Shown piece after piece: positions 22,290 to 31,695 of a stretch of 64,000 nucleotides of DNA (positions are counted from its first letter, which is position 1; each line of letters starts with the position of its first letter). The DNA is from Fistulifera solaris (Eukaryota; Bacillariophyta; Bacillariophyceae; Naviculales; Stauroneidaceae): the NCBI GenBank assembly GCA_030295235.1, contig AP026126.1, positions 1,426,001-1,490,000 on the forward strand, in the 5' to 3' direction. The notes beneath the pieces were generated by a model. That model was given only the letters and a program-made list of their open reading frames with translations. It was not told the DNA's origin and ran no database searches. The position numbers and the translations under genes are program-made.

Positions 22290-22319
22290 ACTACGAACCC
22301 CACCCACATGTTAAAATAC

Positions 22320-22472
22320 TAACGTACTGTGGAATCGAACCACAGAGTTAAGGCCAGGGAGGATGTCAGATTGAGGGTCTGGACGTCCATCAGAGTGGCT
22401 TATATATCATGGATCTGGGTAGAAATACGACGTGATTGGGATGGCTCTGTGGTTCGATTCCACAGTACGTTA
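22320..22472. mobile_element. MITE-like element with 28-bp terminal inverted repeats and TA ends
   Basis: About 149 bp bounded by TA dinucleotides at both ends. The terminal repeats at 22320-22347 and 22445-22472 are perfect inverse copies. Each holds a 6-bp stem with 7-nt loop, CTGTGG-TTCGATT-CCACAG, which looks like a tRNA T-arm and contains the pol III B-box GGTTCGATTCC. TIRs plus a TA duplication fit a non-autonomous Tc1/mariner-type element. There is no coding capacity. The tRNA resemblance is seen; its meaning is unknown. Confidence 0.55.
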
Positions 22473-22486
22473 CCATGTTAAAATAC

Positions 22487-22595
22487 TAACGTACTGTGGA
22501 ATCGAACCACAGAGCCATCCCAATCACGTCGTATTTCTACCCCGATCCATGATATATTAGCCACTCTGATTGACGTCCAGACCCTCAATCTGACA
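22487..22595. repeat. Partial inverted copy of the MITE-like element
   Basis: This 109-bp stretch is the reverse complement of 22364-22472 with three mismatches, so the two form a large imperfect palindrome with a 14-bp spacer. In addition 22307-22347 and 22474-22514 are identical 41-bp direct repeats. The copy ends abruptly in a CA repeat. Confidence 0.85.
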
Positions 22596-22660
22596 CCCAC
22601 ACACACACACAAAAAAATACAAGTACAACGACGTCAAAAAATGCTATTGAAGTTTTAGCA

Positions 22661-25144
22661 ATGACCGTCTCTATAAACAAGAATCCCACATTTCAAATTA
22701 CCGGTAGTGCAGCAAAATCTCGTATTGCTCCTTTGCTGCCGCCAAATTGGGTTGAAGGCGATACGAATGTCGATTTCTTGTGGGAAAATGCTCCGCGTGC
22801 TGTTACGAGATCATTTCGAGACAATGTCGCGTGCTATTCGCATTTACCCAACGGCACAAACATTTTAGATAGTAAATGGGTCTTGGCACGACTCTTTCAA
22901 GATGCGCACTGCTTTACGGGTCTTGCTGGCTTTCAACACTTCTGTCGTCGACAGAAGTGTTCGTCAGATGTCGTCGATGATGAGTCATTTCCACAGCGTT
23001 GTCCTGATTTATTTCCGGGGTATGAAAGTACCGAGATTTTTACGAGTTTTAGGGACTGGTGGGTCGTTAAGGATGCTTCCTCGAACGGGGCCGGAGGTAT
23101 TTGGGTCGTTTCACCGCAGAACAGGTCATTCTATCAAGATGCTCGTACAAGTCCATTCATAGAGAATCATCGATACGTTGCGCAGCCCTACGCTTGGCCG
23201 TTGGTTCTGTTTCAGGGACGAAAATGTCACGTTCGCGTCTATGGACTAATCACGAGTGATGGGAGAGCATTTGTTCACGACCGCGCATTCCTGCATGTCG
23301 CCAATGAAGCATTCACGGGAGAGAATTTGCAAGATACGGTGCACATTACAAATTGTTGTGCGAACAGTCATGACCTCGCTCAATTTTCGGGCGAAATTTG
23401 TGCTCATTTAAGAGTTGACTCGAATCGGCTGACAGCAGAAGGTGAGATCGAAATCGGTCTTGCTCGCTACAAGCAAGCAATTCACGATAAAGTAGCCCAG
23501 CTAGGGGAGCATACCGGATCGTTTCTTAAAGGAGGGCAAAAGAACGGAGGATTTGAGTATTTGGGGCTCGACTTTATTCTCACGGGGGATGATTCGGCTT
23601 TTTTACTGGAAGTGAATGCACCTCCGTCACAAGATACTGCGACAGGACTTCCGCACGCGGAGGCGTTGCACGATGCGGTTATTCATGATTTATTACATTT
23701 GTGGGTTTACCCCAAAGTCCTAGGTCAAGAAGAGCAGCCTGGCGATTGGCAGTGCGTGTATGCTCCTACAGTCGTCGAAAGTTTTCAAGCGAGCGGTGTG
23801 CCATCGAAAGCAGCACTAGCAAATAAAATGAGATGGGCTCTACTCGAAAGGAAACTATCAAGGATGGGAGACATTGAGGAACCCAAGCGAATGGAATACT
23901 CGTTTTGTGTACCTGGGATTCGAAAACATTTTCGATATTTCCATAATAGTAAGAGGAAGCCACTTATCTACTTTGAAAATGCGGGAGGTACGCAAGTCCC
24001 TATTTTTGTTGACAACGCCGTGCAGTCATCCTTGGCGCTTCGAGATCGCTCAATACAGGGCAAAGCTTGCGTAGCGTCGGCACGCAACACCTTGCAACTT
24101 CTTTTGGGAGCTCAAAAGTGCCGAATTTTTCTAGGAGCAAATGCCTCCCAGCTTATATCCAACTTGGCAGATGCTTATCTTGACCTTCTTTCGTCTGATG
24201 ACGTGATTGTCATCAGCACAGACAACCATTTGGCAAACATCCAACCATGGGTAAAGGTTGCAGTTAGAACTGGTGCAGGCATTCGGTGGTGGAATTCAAT
24301 CGAAGAAAAGTTTCCTCTCCTGACTAAGTCGACGCGTCTTGTGATCGTTCCTCATGCCTCCAATGTTCTAGGTGAGGTTCGCGACCTACATTCGCTTCAG
24401 CGCCACGTGCGTCGTGAGACTAGCGGACGTGCACGGACTATTGTTGATGGAGTGGCTGCAGCGCCTCATCGATTCGCCGACGTCGATACAATTGAAGTGG
24501 ATTGGTATGTGATCAGTTGCCATAAAGTGTTTGGGCCACACATGGGTGTATTGTGTGGGAAACCTGATGCTTTACATGAACTGTCCTCTCCGCTTGAATA
24601 CGGTACTTTGAACTACGAGGCGTGTGGAGGCATAGCTGGATTGGGTTATTATTTCTCAGCACTAGCTTCTCATCTGTCATCTCAAAGACATGACGACGAT
24701 GAGTGTCTTTCTGGTAACACTTACAGTGAAGAGAAAGAGACCCTTCAAACGGCAGTGTGTGAAACAACCGGCGTATTGTCTCCCGAGCTTGTGAAGAATG
24801 CATACCAACTGATACGTCAAGTCGAACTGCCTCTCACTAAAATGCTGATTGAAGGTCTCCAGCGTTCAGCTAAAGTGTTGGTCTTGGCCTCGCAGCAACA
24901 ATGTTTGGACAGGCAGCTTCCCATAGTGAGCTTCTTGCACAGCGACTTAGATGGTGAACTGATTGTTGAGGCCTGTCGCCGTGCTGGCATCATCTGCCGA
25001 TACGATTCCTTTCTTTGCAGCGAGCGACTTATGGAACAACTAAAGTTTCAACGAGTAGTTCGCTTTTCTCTTGTGCACTACAACACAGCAAAAGAAATTT
25101 CCTACACCTTGAAAGTACTGCAGTCGCTAGAAGGTTGGTTTTAG
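22661..25144 (+). CDS. Fusion: TTL-like ATP-grasp ligase + cysteine-desulfurase-like PLP enzyme
   Basis: One uninterrupted 827-residue frame with no intron. Residues about 40-360 form a tubulin-tyrosine-ligase-like ATP-grasp domain: DWWVVKDASSNGAGGIWVVS (132-151) is the ATP-binding loop, and YLGLDFILTGDDSAFLLEVN (300-319) ends in the metal-binding E-x-N, followed by APPS. Residues about 420-825 form a class V aminotransferase fold: ENAGGTQVP (439), NHLANIQPW (522), VPHASNVLGEV (563), the cofactor Asp in TIVDGVA (D596) and the PLP lysine in SCHKVFGPHMGVL (K622). This half resembles the TIGR01976 cysteine-desulfurase-like group. Cys in RRAGIICRYD could be the persulfide residue. TTL-like enzymes ligate amino acids to protein C-termini or side chains. 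The combined role is unknown. Confidence 0.85.
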   Translation: MTVSINKNPTFQITGSAAKSRIAPLLPPNWVEGDTNVDFLWENAPRAVTRSFRDNVACYSHLPNGTNILDSKWVLARLFQDAHCFTGLAGFQHFCRRQKCSSDVVDDESFPQRCPDLFPGYESTEIFTSFRDWWVVKDASSNGAGGIWVVSPQNRSFYQDARTSPFIENHRYVAQPYAWPLVLFQGRKCHVRVYGLITSDGRAFVHDRAFLHVANEAFTGENLQDTVHITNCCANSHDLAQFSGEICAHLRVDSNRLTAEGEIEIGLARYKQAIHDKVAQLGEHTGSFLKGGQKNGGFEYLGLDFILTGDDSAFLLEVNAPPSQDTATGLPHAEALHDAVIHDLLHLWVYPKVLGQEEQPGDWQCVYAPTVVESFQASGVPSKAALANKMRWALLERKLSRMGDIEEPKRMEYSFCVPGIRKHFRYFHNSKRKPLIYFENAGGTQVPIFVDNAVQSSLALRDRSIQGKACVASARNTLQLLLGAQKCRIFLGANASQLISNLADAYLDLLSSDDVIVISTDNHLANIQPWVKVAVRTGAGIRWWNSIEEKFPLLTKSTRLVIVPHASNVLGEVRDLHSLQRHVRRETSGRARTIVDGVAAAPHRFADVDTIEVDWYVISCHKVFGPHMGVLCGKPDALHELSSPLEYGTLNYEACGGIAGLGYYFSALASHLSSQRHDDDECLSGNTYSEEKETLQTAVCETTGVLSPELVKNAYQLIRQVELPLTKMLIEGLQRSAKVLVLASQQQCLDRQLPIVSFLHSDLDGELIVEACRRAGIICRYDSFLCSERLMEQLKFQRVVRFSLVHYNTAKEISYTLKVLQSLEGWF

Positions 25145-25204
25145 ATTTTACCAACCGAGCGAAGTATTCAATCAAAAATGTTTCTGCCGCGCTATCGGAT
25201 TTAA

Positions 25205-27769
25205 CTAGCCTGTTTTTCTTATTATCACGAAAAAGTTTCCGCTTTCAAATCCACTTTCGACCATCTCTACGTTTGGTATAGACAAAGCAATACTGTCTAG
25301 TTCTCCTTGACGGTATAGGTGGCAGTATCGCTTGAAAACAACCAACCCTTTTTCTTCATCGTAGTCGGCATTTAGCGCTTCTAAGTAGACTTTCGACGTA
25401 GTCGAAATATTTTCATTCGCTGCGGTCTCGTCCTGACTTGTGTTTCTTCCTTTTTCACCATTAATTGCATCGTCTTGCAACTTCAAATGTCTCGGTTGTG
25501 CGTTAAAAGGCACGTATACATCATTAGATGCAAACCTTCGTCTGCTACCTTCCTCCTGAGTCATCGCCCAAGCCTGAATGTTGATTAAGCTGCCAGGTTT
25601 GACAATTCGTACCAGCTCTTCAATGCATCGGCGGCGTCGTGACTCGTTGGAGAGATGATGCATTACTGCAATGCAAATCGCGGCATCACATGATCCTGCT
25701 CGCAATGGGACGCTCATGCAGTCTGCAACCGCGATGGCAGGCCGATTTCTCAAATGACGACGGCGTTCACTGACCCTTCTACTCTCGGGTACACCTTCGT
25801 CGCTCAAACTGGCAGCACTAGTCGCCGTCTCGAGAAGAGGTAGACTAATATCCGTACCAATCACATACGAACCCGCTTCCCAAATAGCTGGAAAATATTT
25901 TCCATCGCCACAACCAACATCCGCAACGACAGACCCTGGCGGAAGTTTCTGCAAGAAGTGTGTTGCACCGGGCCACAGCACACCTCTTTTTCCTCGCGTA
26001 TGATGCCACTGTGTCGCGATTGCGTTATAGACGGCGTGAACATGGTTTCGTTCGCAATCTGGGGTAGCTAGTGGCGACAACAGATCTGGATTACCCCAAC
26101 AAGGTGGGAATGAATGCGATTCGACACAAGCCATTGGCGAACCGTCCGTATCCAATGCTGTTCGGAGTGTCAAGCTGATTCGTGTTCCTCGTCGTACGAC
26201 TTCGCCGTTAATAGTGTCCGTCATACGACTGACTATCATGTGTTTCCAAGAGTACCGAGCTTCTTTTGACATCAAAAGCAAGGAACGCGGGGGAAGAAAC
26301 ACTTGCTTGCGGAGTCCTTTCGTTTCTTCCTGAACGCAGTTAAACTCCATGACAATACCACTACCGAGAGATATGCTGATTAATCCGTCACCGAAAGCGG
26401 ATGGTGTATCCACGTGTGAGCCAATTCCTTCTCCCGGTGCGTACCGATTCACAGTGAGTTGATTGATGGTAGCATAAGAACGTTCACCATCGTCCTCTTC
26501 GATAAATTTCGTTCGCCGAACTCTTTCAATAACTCCAGCTACAACTTCCCAACCACATCCTTCACGAACATTGTCCACAAGAAAATCCTCTAATGGTTTA
26601 TTCCCAGGATTCACCGCGGGCATGGGTGGACAATCGGCTCCCGAATCGCTTCGATCCCTTAGGACATCTGCTGTGCGATAGTCAAATACATATCCGTAAT
26701 GCTGAACCGATCTTTTTATAGTTCCACCGTCCGTGGGAGTATTTTGTGCGGGAGCCCAAGGAGCGTGCGGTCCATCCAAGACAGCCAATAAAACCGCCTC
26801 CTCCTCGGGTGAAACAAAATCCGGAATAAGAACCAATCCTGGTATTTGAACATCAGCAGTCAACGAAGTACATTCACTGCGCGATGGCTCTCCCGGTCCA
26901 TCACCCCGCACTAGACGCCGTCGTGATCTTTGTGTAATAGCCGCATAGTCTAAAAAGAGCATTCCACTGGCAATCAAATGTTCGGTCCCTGTAGCATCGG
27001 CCCATTTCCATTGCACTTGTTTTCCTTGATGTGTTGCAATAGCATGTTGAGCTTCCTCCGCCGAACGAAACCCCAAGTGACAGTACTTGGACAAACTTTT
27101 GTAATTTACAAAAACTTCTACGTCGACCGCGAAAGCAGATCGTATCGCTTGGGCTACCCAATGAGGCTCGTCCCAGTCTGTGTCGTGTTCGTTTTGTAAC
27201 AAATTGGATACAAAAACAAAACGCGTCGCCTCTCGCTCCTCTTGCAACAATGTTTCGCTTTCTCCCGGCCGCAGTAATAGGCGTCGAAATTTAGGTGGGC
27301 TAGATCGTGTCCACGCCATTGTGTCGGGTAATTGTGGTTGTTGTGTCAAAAGGGTTGCCTGAATGGGTCGCGAGCCTAAGTGTTCATCCAAATCAATGGA
27401 CTGAAAGAGATGCTGAATGGTCATTTTTCGTTGCCTTATCACCACCAATGCGTGTAATGCTTGTAAGGGCGTTTTATAAATCAGACGTACTTTCGTAAAG
27501 GGTGCGACCGTGTCGAGCAATTGTACTTGCATGGCTGCCACGGGGAATTTGAAAGACGCGAAATTGTGTTGAAAGACGCGTGACAAGGCCGTTTGCAGAG
27601 TTTCAACGGTCCAATATGACTCCTCCTGTTCTTCTTGTTGGTGTTCTCCTCCATATCTTCTTTGTTGTTTCGGACAGAATGCACCTTGTATATACAAATA
27701 ACCGTGCTGATCCTCGCTGGGGATCGGTTCGTGCGGTAAAATCGATCGGAATACTGCTGTTTGTGTCAT
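25205..27769 (-). CDS. ALKBH8: ALKBH8: RRM + AlkB dioxygenase + Trm9-type tRNA methyltransferase
   Basis: 854 residues, one frame. An RRM-like region lies at about 180-270 (TRFVFVSNLLQNEHD; KYCHLGFRSAEEAQHAIA). The AlkB 2OG-Fe(II) domain lies at about 305-540: GLVLIPDFVSPEEEAVLL, NQLTVNRYAPGEGIGSHVD with iron ligands H452 and D454, distal H510 (YSWKHMI) and the 2OG-binding RGTRISLTLR. The C-terminal methyltransferase has SAM motif I VVADVGCGDGKY (about 613-624), IGTDIS and AVMHHLS. This order is that of ALKBH8, which makes and hydroxylates the mcm5U wobble uridine of tRNAs. The extended N-terminus (1-180) has no clear match. The gene ends 60 bp from the convergent fusion gene. Confidence 0.92.
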   Translation of the reverse strand: MTQTAVFRSILPHEPIPSEDQHGYLYIQGAFCPKQQRRYGGEHQQEEQEESYWTVETLQTALSRVFQHNFASFKFPVAAMQVQLLDTVAPFTKVRLIYKTPLQALHALVVIRQRKMTIQHLFQSIDLDEHLGSRPIQATLLTQQPQLPDTMAWTRSSPPKFRRLLLRPGESETLLQEEREATRFVFVSNLLQNEHDTDWDEPHWVAQAIRSAFAVDVEVFVNYKSLSKYCHLGFRSAEEAQHAIATHQGKQVQWKWADATGTEHLIASGMLFLDYAAITQRSRRRLVRGDGPGEPSRSECTSLTADVQIPGLVLIPDFVSPEEEAVLLAVLDGPHAPWAPAQNTPTDGGTIKRSVQHYGYVFDYRTADVLRDRSDSGADCPPMPAVNPGNKPLEDFLVDNVREGCGWEVVAGVIERVRRTKFIEEDDGERSYATINQLTVNRYAPGEGIGSHVDTPSAFGDGLISISLGSGIVMEFNCVQEETKGLRKQVFLPPRSLLLMSKEARYSWKHMIVSRMTDTINGEVVRRGTRISLTLRTALDTDGSPMACVESHSFPPCWGNPDLLSPLATPDCERNHVHAVYNAIATQWHHTRGKRGVLWPGATHFLQKLPPGSVVADVGCGDGKYFPAIWEAGSYVIGTDISLPLLETATSAASLSDEGVPESRRVSERRRHLRNRPAIAVADCMSVPLRAGSCDAAICIAVMHHLSNESRRRRCIEELVRIVKPGSLINIQAWAMTQEEGSRRRFASNDVYVPFNAQPRHLKLQDDAINGEKGRNTSQDETAANENISTTSKVYLEALNADYDEEKGLVVFKRYCHLYRQGELDSIALSIPNVEMVESGFESGNFFVIIRKTG

Positions 27770-27941
27770 GCTACGCTAGTGAAAAGACTTGTATGGAACT
27801 TTGTTTCCTTGTAAATAAATAAAATGATTGATCAAAAGTCTTTCGAGAAGCTTTAAATATTTTACAATGTTGTTCTGTTTCTGCTTTTTCGTTGCAACAT
27901 GAAAATGTTGAAAAATGAACAGCGATGCGGGGGCGTTGATT

Positions 27942-27962
27942 CATGACTGAAATGCAGTCGTG
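27942..27962. repeat. Dispersed short hairpin, copy A of a pair
   Basis: CATGACTG-aaatg-CAGTCGTG: 8-nt arms (one G-T pair) with a 5-nt loop. Flanking bases (ttcatgactg...gtcgtgg) are shared with copy B. Confidence 0.65.
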
Positions 27963-28166
27963 GCGAAAGGTCGCCTACGATTTGGGTTTAATCATCGTAA
28001 TTTTGGCAATGAACAGTTTTGCATGTATCTTCAACGTCAAAACTGAATTTGTGCGTTCGAAGTGCTGCTGAAGATAATTGCAATGCTTTCCAAATCATCG
28101 TCACTTACTAAACAAGTAGAACGATCGAAGGTTGTATGTAGTCTCTTTATCGGAATAAAATGAATT

Positions 28167-28187
28167 CATGACTGTGATGCAGTCGTG
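28167..28187. repeat. Dispersed short hairpin, copy B of a pair
   Basis: CATGACTG-tgatg-CAGTCGTG, the same arms and loop size as the copy 225 bp upstream; the following 'aaagttgatgctac' is also similar to the sequence after copy A. Confidence 0.65.
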
Positions 28188-28353
28188 GTAAAGTTGATGC
28201 TACACCTTAATCCGATAGTAATTACAAAGTATTTATCTAGGAAAGACGCTTTGCATAATTTTATTGCAAAGGAAACTGACAAAAAACAGCAGTGATGAAA
28301 CCATTGTGGTAAACCCACTTTATTTGATTATCAATATAAGGCATAAACTTCCA

Positions 28354-30068
28354 ATGTATCGCCTGCGAATGCAACATGCATGCATATTCGCTCAAGTGCA
28401 ACACAACGTGCGACGAAGGCATGCAGCCGTTCGGTGTTTCACAACAACAACAACAACAAGAGTTGACTCCTCAGGAGATCCTCTTTCATCGTCATTTCAA
28501 CAGCTTACCAATCTACACAAACCGCTACAAGAACGCCTACTGCAATTGGGGTGGTATATACCTACTGAAATTCAAGCCAAGACATGGCAAGCCGCTACCG
28601 ACGGTCGAGATGTGTTGGGACGTTCGAGAACGGGCAGTGGCAAAACGATGGCCTTTCTCTTGCCGACGTTACAACGATCCATGACTATCAATAACAATGC
28701 AGGTATCAAATTGATTCTTTCACCGACACGAGATTTGGCGCAACAGATTGATGAACAAATCAAAATTCTGTACCCGCTGGATGAAACGAATCATAGCAAT
28801 CATCATATCGTAATTGTCGGTGGTGTCGACAAACAACGAGAACTCAAACGATGGCAAGAGACTGCACCTCAGTTCATTACAGCGACTCCGGGTCGACTTC
28901 GCGATCATGTAGAGAATGCCGACAACACGTTTGTTCGTGAATATGTACAACATGTAGACGTACTGATATTGGATGAAGTCGATCAGCTTTTGGAAATGGG
29001 ATTTCAAGATGACATCGATGCTATTATCCAGCACTTGCCCCAACAACGACAGAATCTACTGTTTTCAGCGACTATTACACCCAACATTCAACGAGAACTG
29101 GTAACGCGAGGCTGGATTCATTCGAATCACTTTTTTGTCGATTGTATTTCGGATGCGGCGGCGACAGAAGTACAAGAAGATCCGTTCGATATGGAACACG
29201 ATGCCGACAACAAGTTGACGACCGCCACCGCTCCCACTCTAGCGCACACACATGTATCGCAATCGCATGTCGTGCTTCCACCGCATCGATTGGTGACCGG
29301 GATTGCTCAAATTGTTTTGACACTACTCCAACAAGAAGACAAGAATGCCAAGATATTAGTCTTTTTCCAACAACAAGTATGGTGGTCTACTTCACTCGAC
29401 TATTTCAATGGGCTCTTGGTCGACACGTTTGGTCCATGCACGGACAAAAAAGTCAAATGGCACGGAATGTGACACGACAGGCATTTGCTGCGGCCTCGCG
29501 TGGTGTTCTGTTTACCACAGATGTTTCGGCGCGCGGAATGGATTATCCTTCCATTAGCAATGTTGTTCAAATCGGGGTTCCGGCTAGCCGCGATACTTAT
29601 ATACATCGGCTGGGCCGTACGGGACGAGGAATGGATAGTTTGAATGGGAAAGGACTGTTGGTGCTTTTGATGCCACAGGAAGAGAAAATTATGAACCGGG
29701 AGTTACAAGATATGGACATTCCTTTGGATAAGAGTCTTACGAGGTTATTAGACCGCCCGGTCTGGCTGGATTTAGAGATGGAATTGACCCAGTTCGCGCA
29801 TGACATGAAACAAGGCGAACTACCCGAAATGGTGAAGGAAGCGGAAAGTGTTTACAAGAGCTTGCTATCGATCTACAAGTTACAGTTAAAAGAAGACATA
29901 GTGGTGGAGACTATGAATAGTTTGGCAGCCCAAATGGGCCTGTCGGAACCGCCAGTGCTGGAAGAAAACCAAGCTGCTTACTTAGGTTTGTCGAAGCACC
30001 CACTGTTAAATATTCACCGGCCATGGAAACTGGGACAACGCTTTGATGTAGGAGGACGGAGAACATGA
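28354..30068 (+). CDS. DEAD-box RNA helicase, probably mitochondrial
   Basis: Start at ATG 28354 (MYRLRMQHACIFAQ...), a basic, acid-free N-terminus with RRRHAAVRCFTTTTTTR resembling a mitochondrial presequence. Motifs in order: Q-motif region PTEIQAKTW, motif I GRSRTGSGKT, Ia PTRDLAQQ, Ib TPGR, II DEVD (not DEAD), III SAT, V TDVSARGMDYP and VI HRLGRTGRG. It should unwind or remodel RNA using ATP. The two RecA lobes are in different frames. One extra T in the T-run 29362-29366 gives LVFFPTTSMVVYF across the join and about 571 residues. An insert rich in Asp, Thr and His sits between motif III and lobe 2. No introns seen. Confidence 0.85.
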
Positions 30069-30134
30069 TAATATTCACCCGCTGTTCTAAGACTCGTCTC
30101 GTGTGAACATTCGGTACCAGTAGCTCATTTGTGC

Positions 30135-31332
30135 TTAAAAAAAATTATGTCGCCCTTCGCCATGATCTCCTTCGTCGTCATCAGCTGTCTTTATTCTTTT
30201 TGCCGTAGGAGACGATGTCTCAGTCTCACAGTCTCGATCTACATTCTTCGAATCATCTCTCGGTTTCTGTTCTAGCAGGATAGATTGTGGGTCGTCGTAA
30301 CGCAACTGTAGACTACCGCCTTCTTCTCTTTTCTCGTGAATCGCTAGTAAAGGAATATCCATATGAATAACTTCTTCGTAATCGTCTGAACCGCCGCCCA
30401 TGGGCCAGGTCAACCTAGTCACTTGTGCTTTTGCTGCTTCGGTGTTCGTAATAATACTGACAGGGTCAGAAGATCCAAATGTTAATCCAGTCCTGTTCGT
30501 GTCTTGAAAGCCACTCATCTTTTCGGGCATCGGGAATCGATCCACATAAAATGGCTTGTAATGCAGCCATACATTGACAAGAAATGTGACACGACGATGT
30601 CGTCGCACAGATGCTTTGTTATTTGGATCAGAATGTTGCAACTGCTGTTGCCAAAGACCCGGTGGCATCAATTCCATCGGTGCTGCATGCAAGTAACGGC
30701 CATCAAAACTAAAATGCTTGCCACGACGCGGCCAACTGATCCACGATGTCGGTACATTGTCGGGTAAAATCCATTTCCCCGATAAACTATGGATACGAGC
30801 GTCAGTGACAAGAGTCGGGGCACCCAAATCGGTCAAATAAGTGACTGTCGATAAATGCGGATGGATATAGGTGGTTCCGCCGCACAATATCCGGAGATCT
30901 TCATCTTTATCCCAGTGAAACGTAATCCCTGTTTCTGTTGTCATTCCCTGCATCGAATATCGCCCCGTGTGCTCTGGAGAAGGGCGTATTTGAACCCACC
31001 ATTCCGCACCCACCACGGTGGAGAAATCATCGAGGGCACTGCCCTTTACGTGATGATGAAAGACATCCAACGCCATCTGCTCCAAGGCAAACCGAGGCAT
31101 ATCATGAACACCGATCCAAAAGGTTCGAGGCATGAGTCCACTGTCGGCAATCTCACAATCGAGTAATAAGTCATCCAGTGCTGCCTCGGGAAAGTTCGCC
31201 GAGGAGGAGCTCGGTTCATACGAGTGAATGTGAATGTCTTGTGCCGTAGATGATTCCGTGGTAGTGCGACCTTCTTCGTCCAAACGAAAGTTAATTTCAA
31301 TTTCTTCGGAGCTTTGTTGTTCTTCTGTCATG
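30135..31332 (-). CDS. Uncharacterised protein with 2OG-Fe(II) oxygenase-like core
   Basis: Start at 31332 (MTEEQQSSEEIEI); the longer frame lacks an upstream ATG. 398 residues, no breaks. The acidic, Ser-rich first 50 residues look disordered. The core holds ITFHWDKDEDL (an HxD), STVTYLTDLGAPTLV, then FDGRYLHAAPMEL (a distal His followed by A) and RRHRRVTFLVNVWLHYKP, the order expected of a 2OG-Fe(II) double-stranded beta helix. The C-terminus is charged with a possible nuclear signal (PTAKRIKTADDDEG). The oxygenase call is an inference from these three motifs; the substrate is unknown. Confidence 0.6.
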
Positions 31333-31695
31333 ACGGAATGATGAATGTGTACGTAGTGGTATTTCCTTTTCAATAAAAAAAAAGAAAAAAAAATGAGTGG
31401 GTGTCGTCGCGTTGGCTCACTAGAGCGGGATTGAAATCTAGTTCAGTCCTCAAATAGGTCGCCTTCTTTCTACTTCAGAGTAAATTTTGAGGAAGTACAA
31501 CAAATATCGTATCAAGACTCAATGCCTAAGTACAAAAAAGATCCACATTCCACATACATTTAACTCACTCACAACCTTACTGCAGCGCGACGATGACCTT
31601 TTTATCTCGATAAATACAAAGTAACAAGGTCGCATTCGCATTCTATATTGTCAATATAATAATTACTCTACGGTATGCTATTCTAAGAAGCAACA
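31333..31695. other. Divergent intergenic region
   Basis: Contains an A-rich run at 31374-31393 and is otherwise featureless; probably promoters of both flanking genes. Confidence 0.45.

Larger units (their letters stand above)
21880..22660. other. Divergent intergenic region with inverted-repeat element
   Basis: Between PEX10 and the fusion gene. It holds a short hairpin at 22265-22289 and the TA-flanked inverted-repeat element plus its partial inverted copy (22307-22595), then a CA-rich run at 22596-22610. No protein gene supported. Confidence 0.6.
27770..28353. other. Divergent intergenic region with two related hairpins
   Basis: Upstream of ALKBH8 (minus) and of the DEAD-box gene (plus). 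It holds two copies of a short hairpin at 27942-27962 and 28167-28187. No gene supported. Confidence 0.5.

Noticed and set aside
22320-22472. tRNA gene, suggested by the T-arm-like sequence and B-box
   Set aside because: No matching anticodon arm, D arm or acceptor pairing at tRNA spacing; the T-arm lies in terminal inverted repeats and occurs in both orientations.
22596-22610. CRISPR-like or satellite array next to the inverted repeat
   Set aside because: It is just a short CA-rich simple repeat followed by an A-run.
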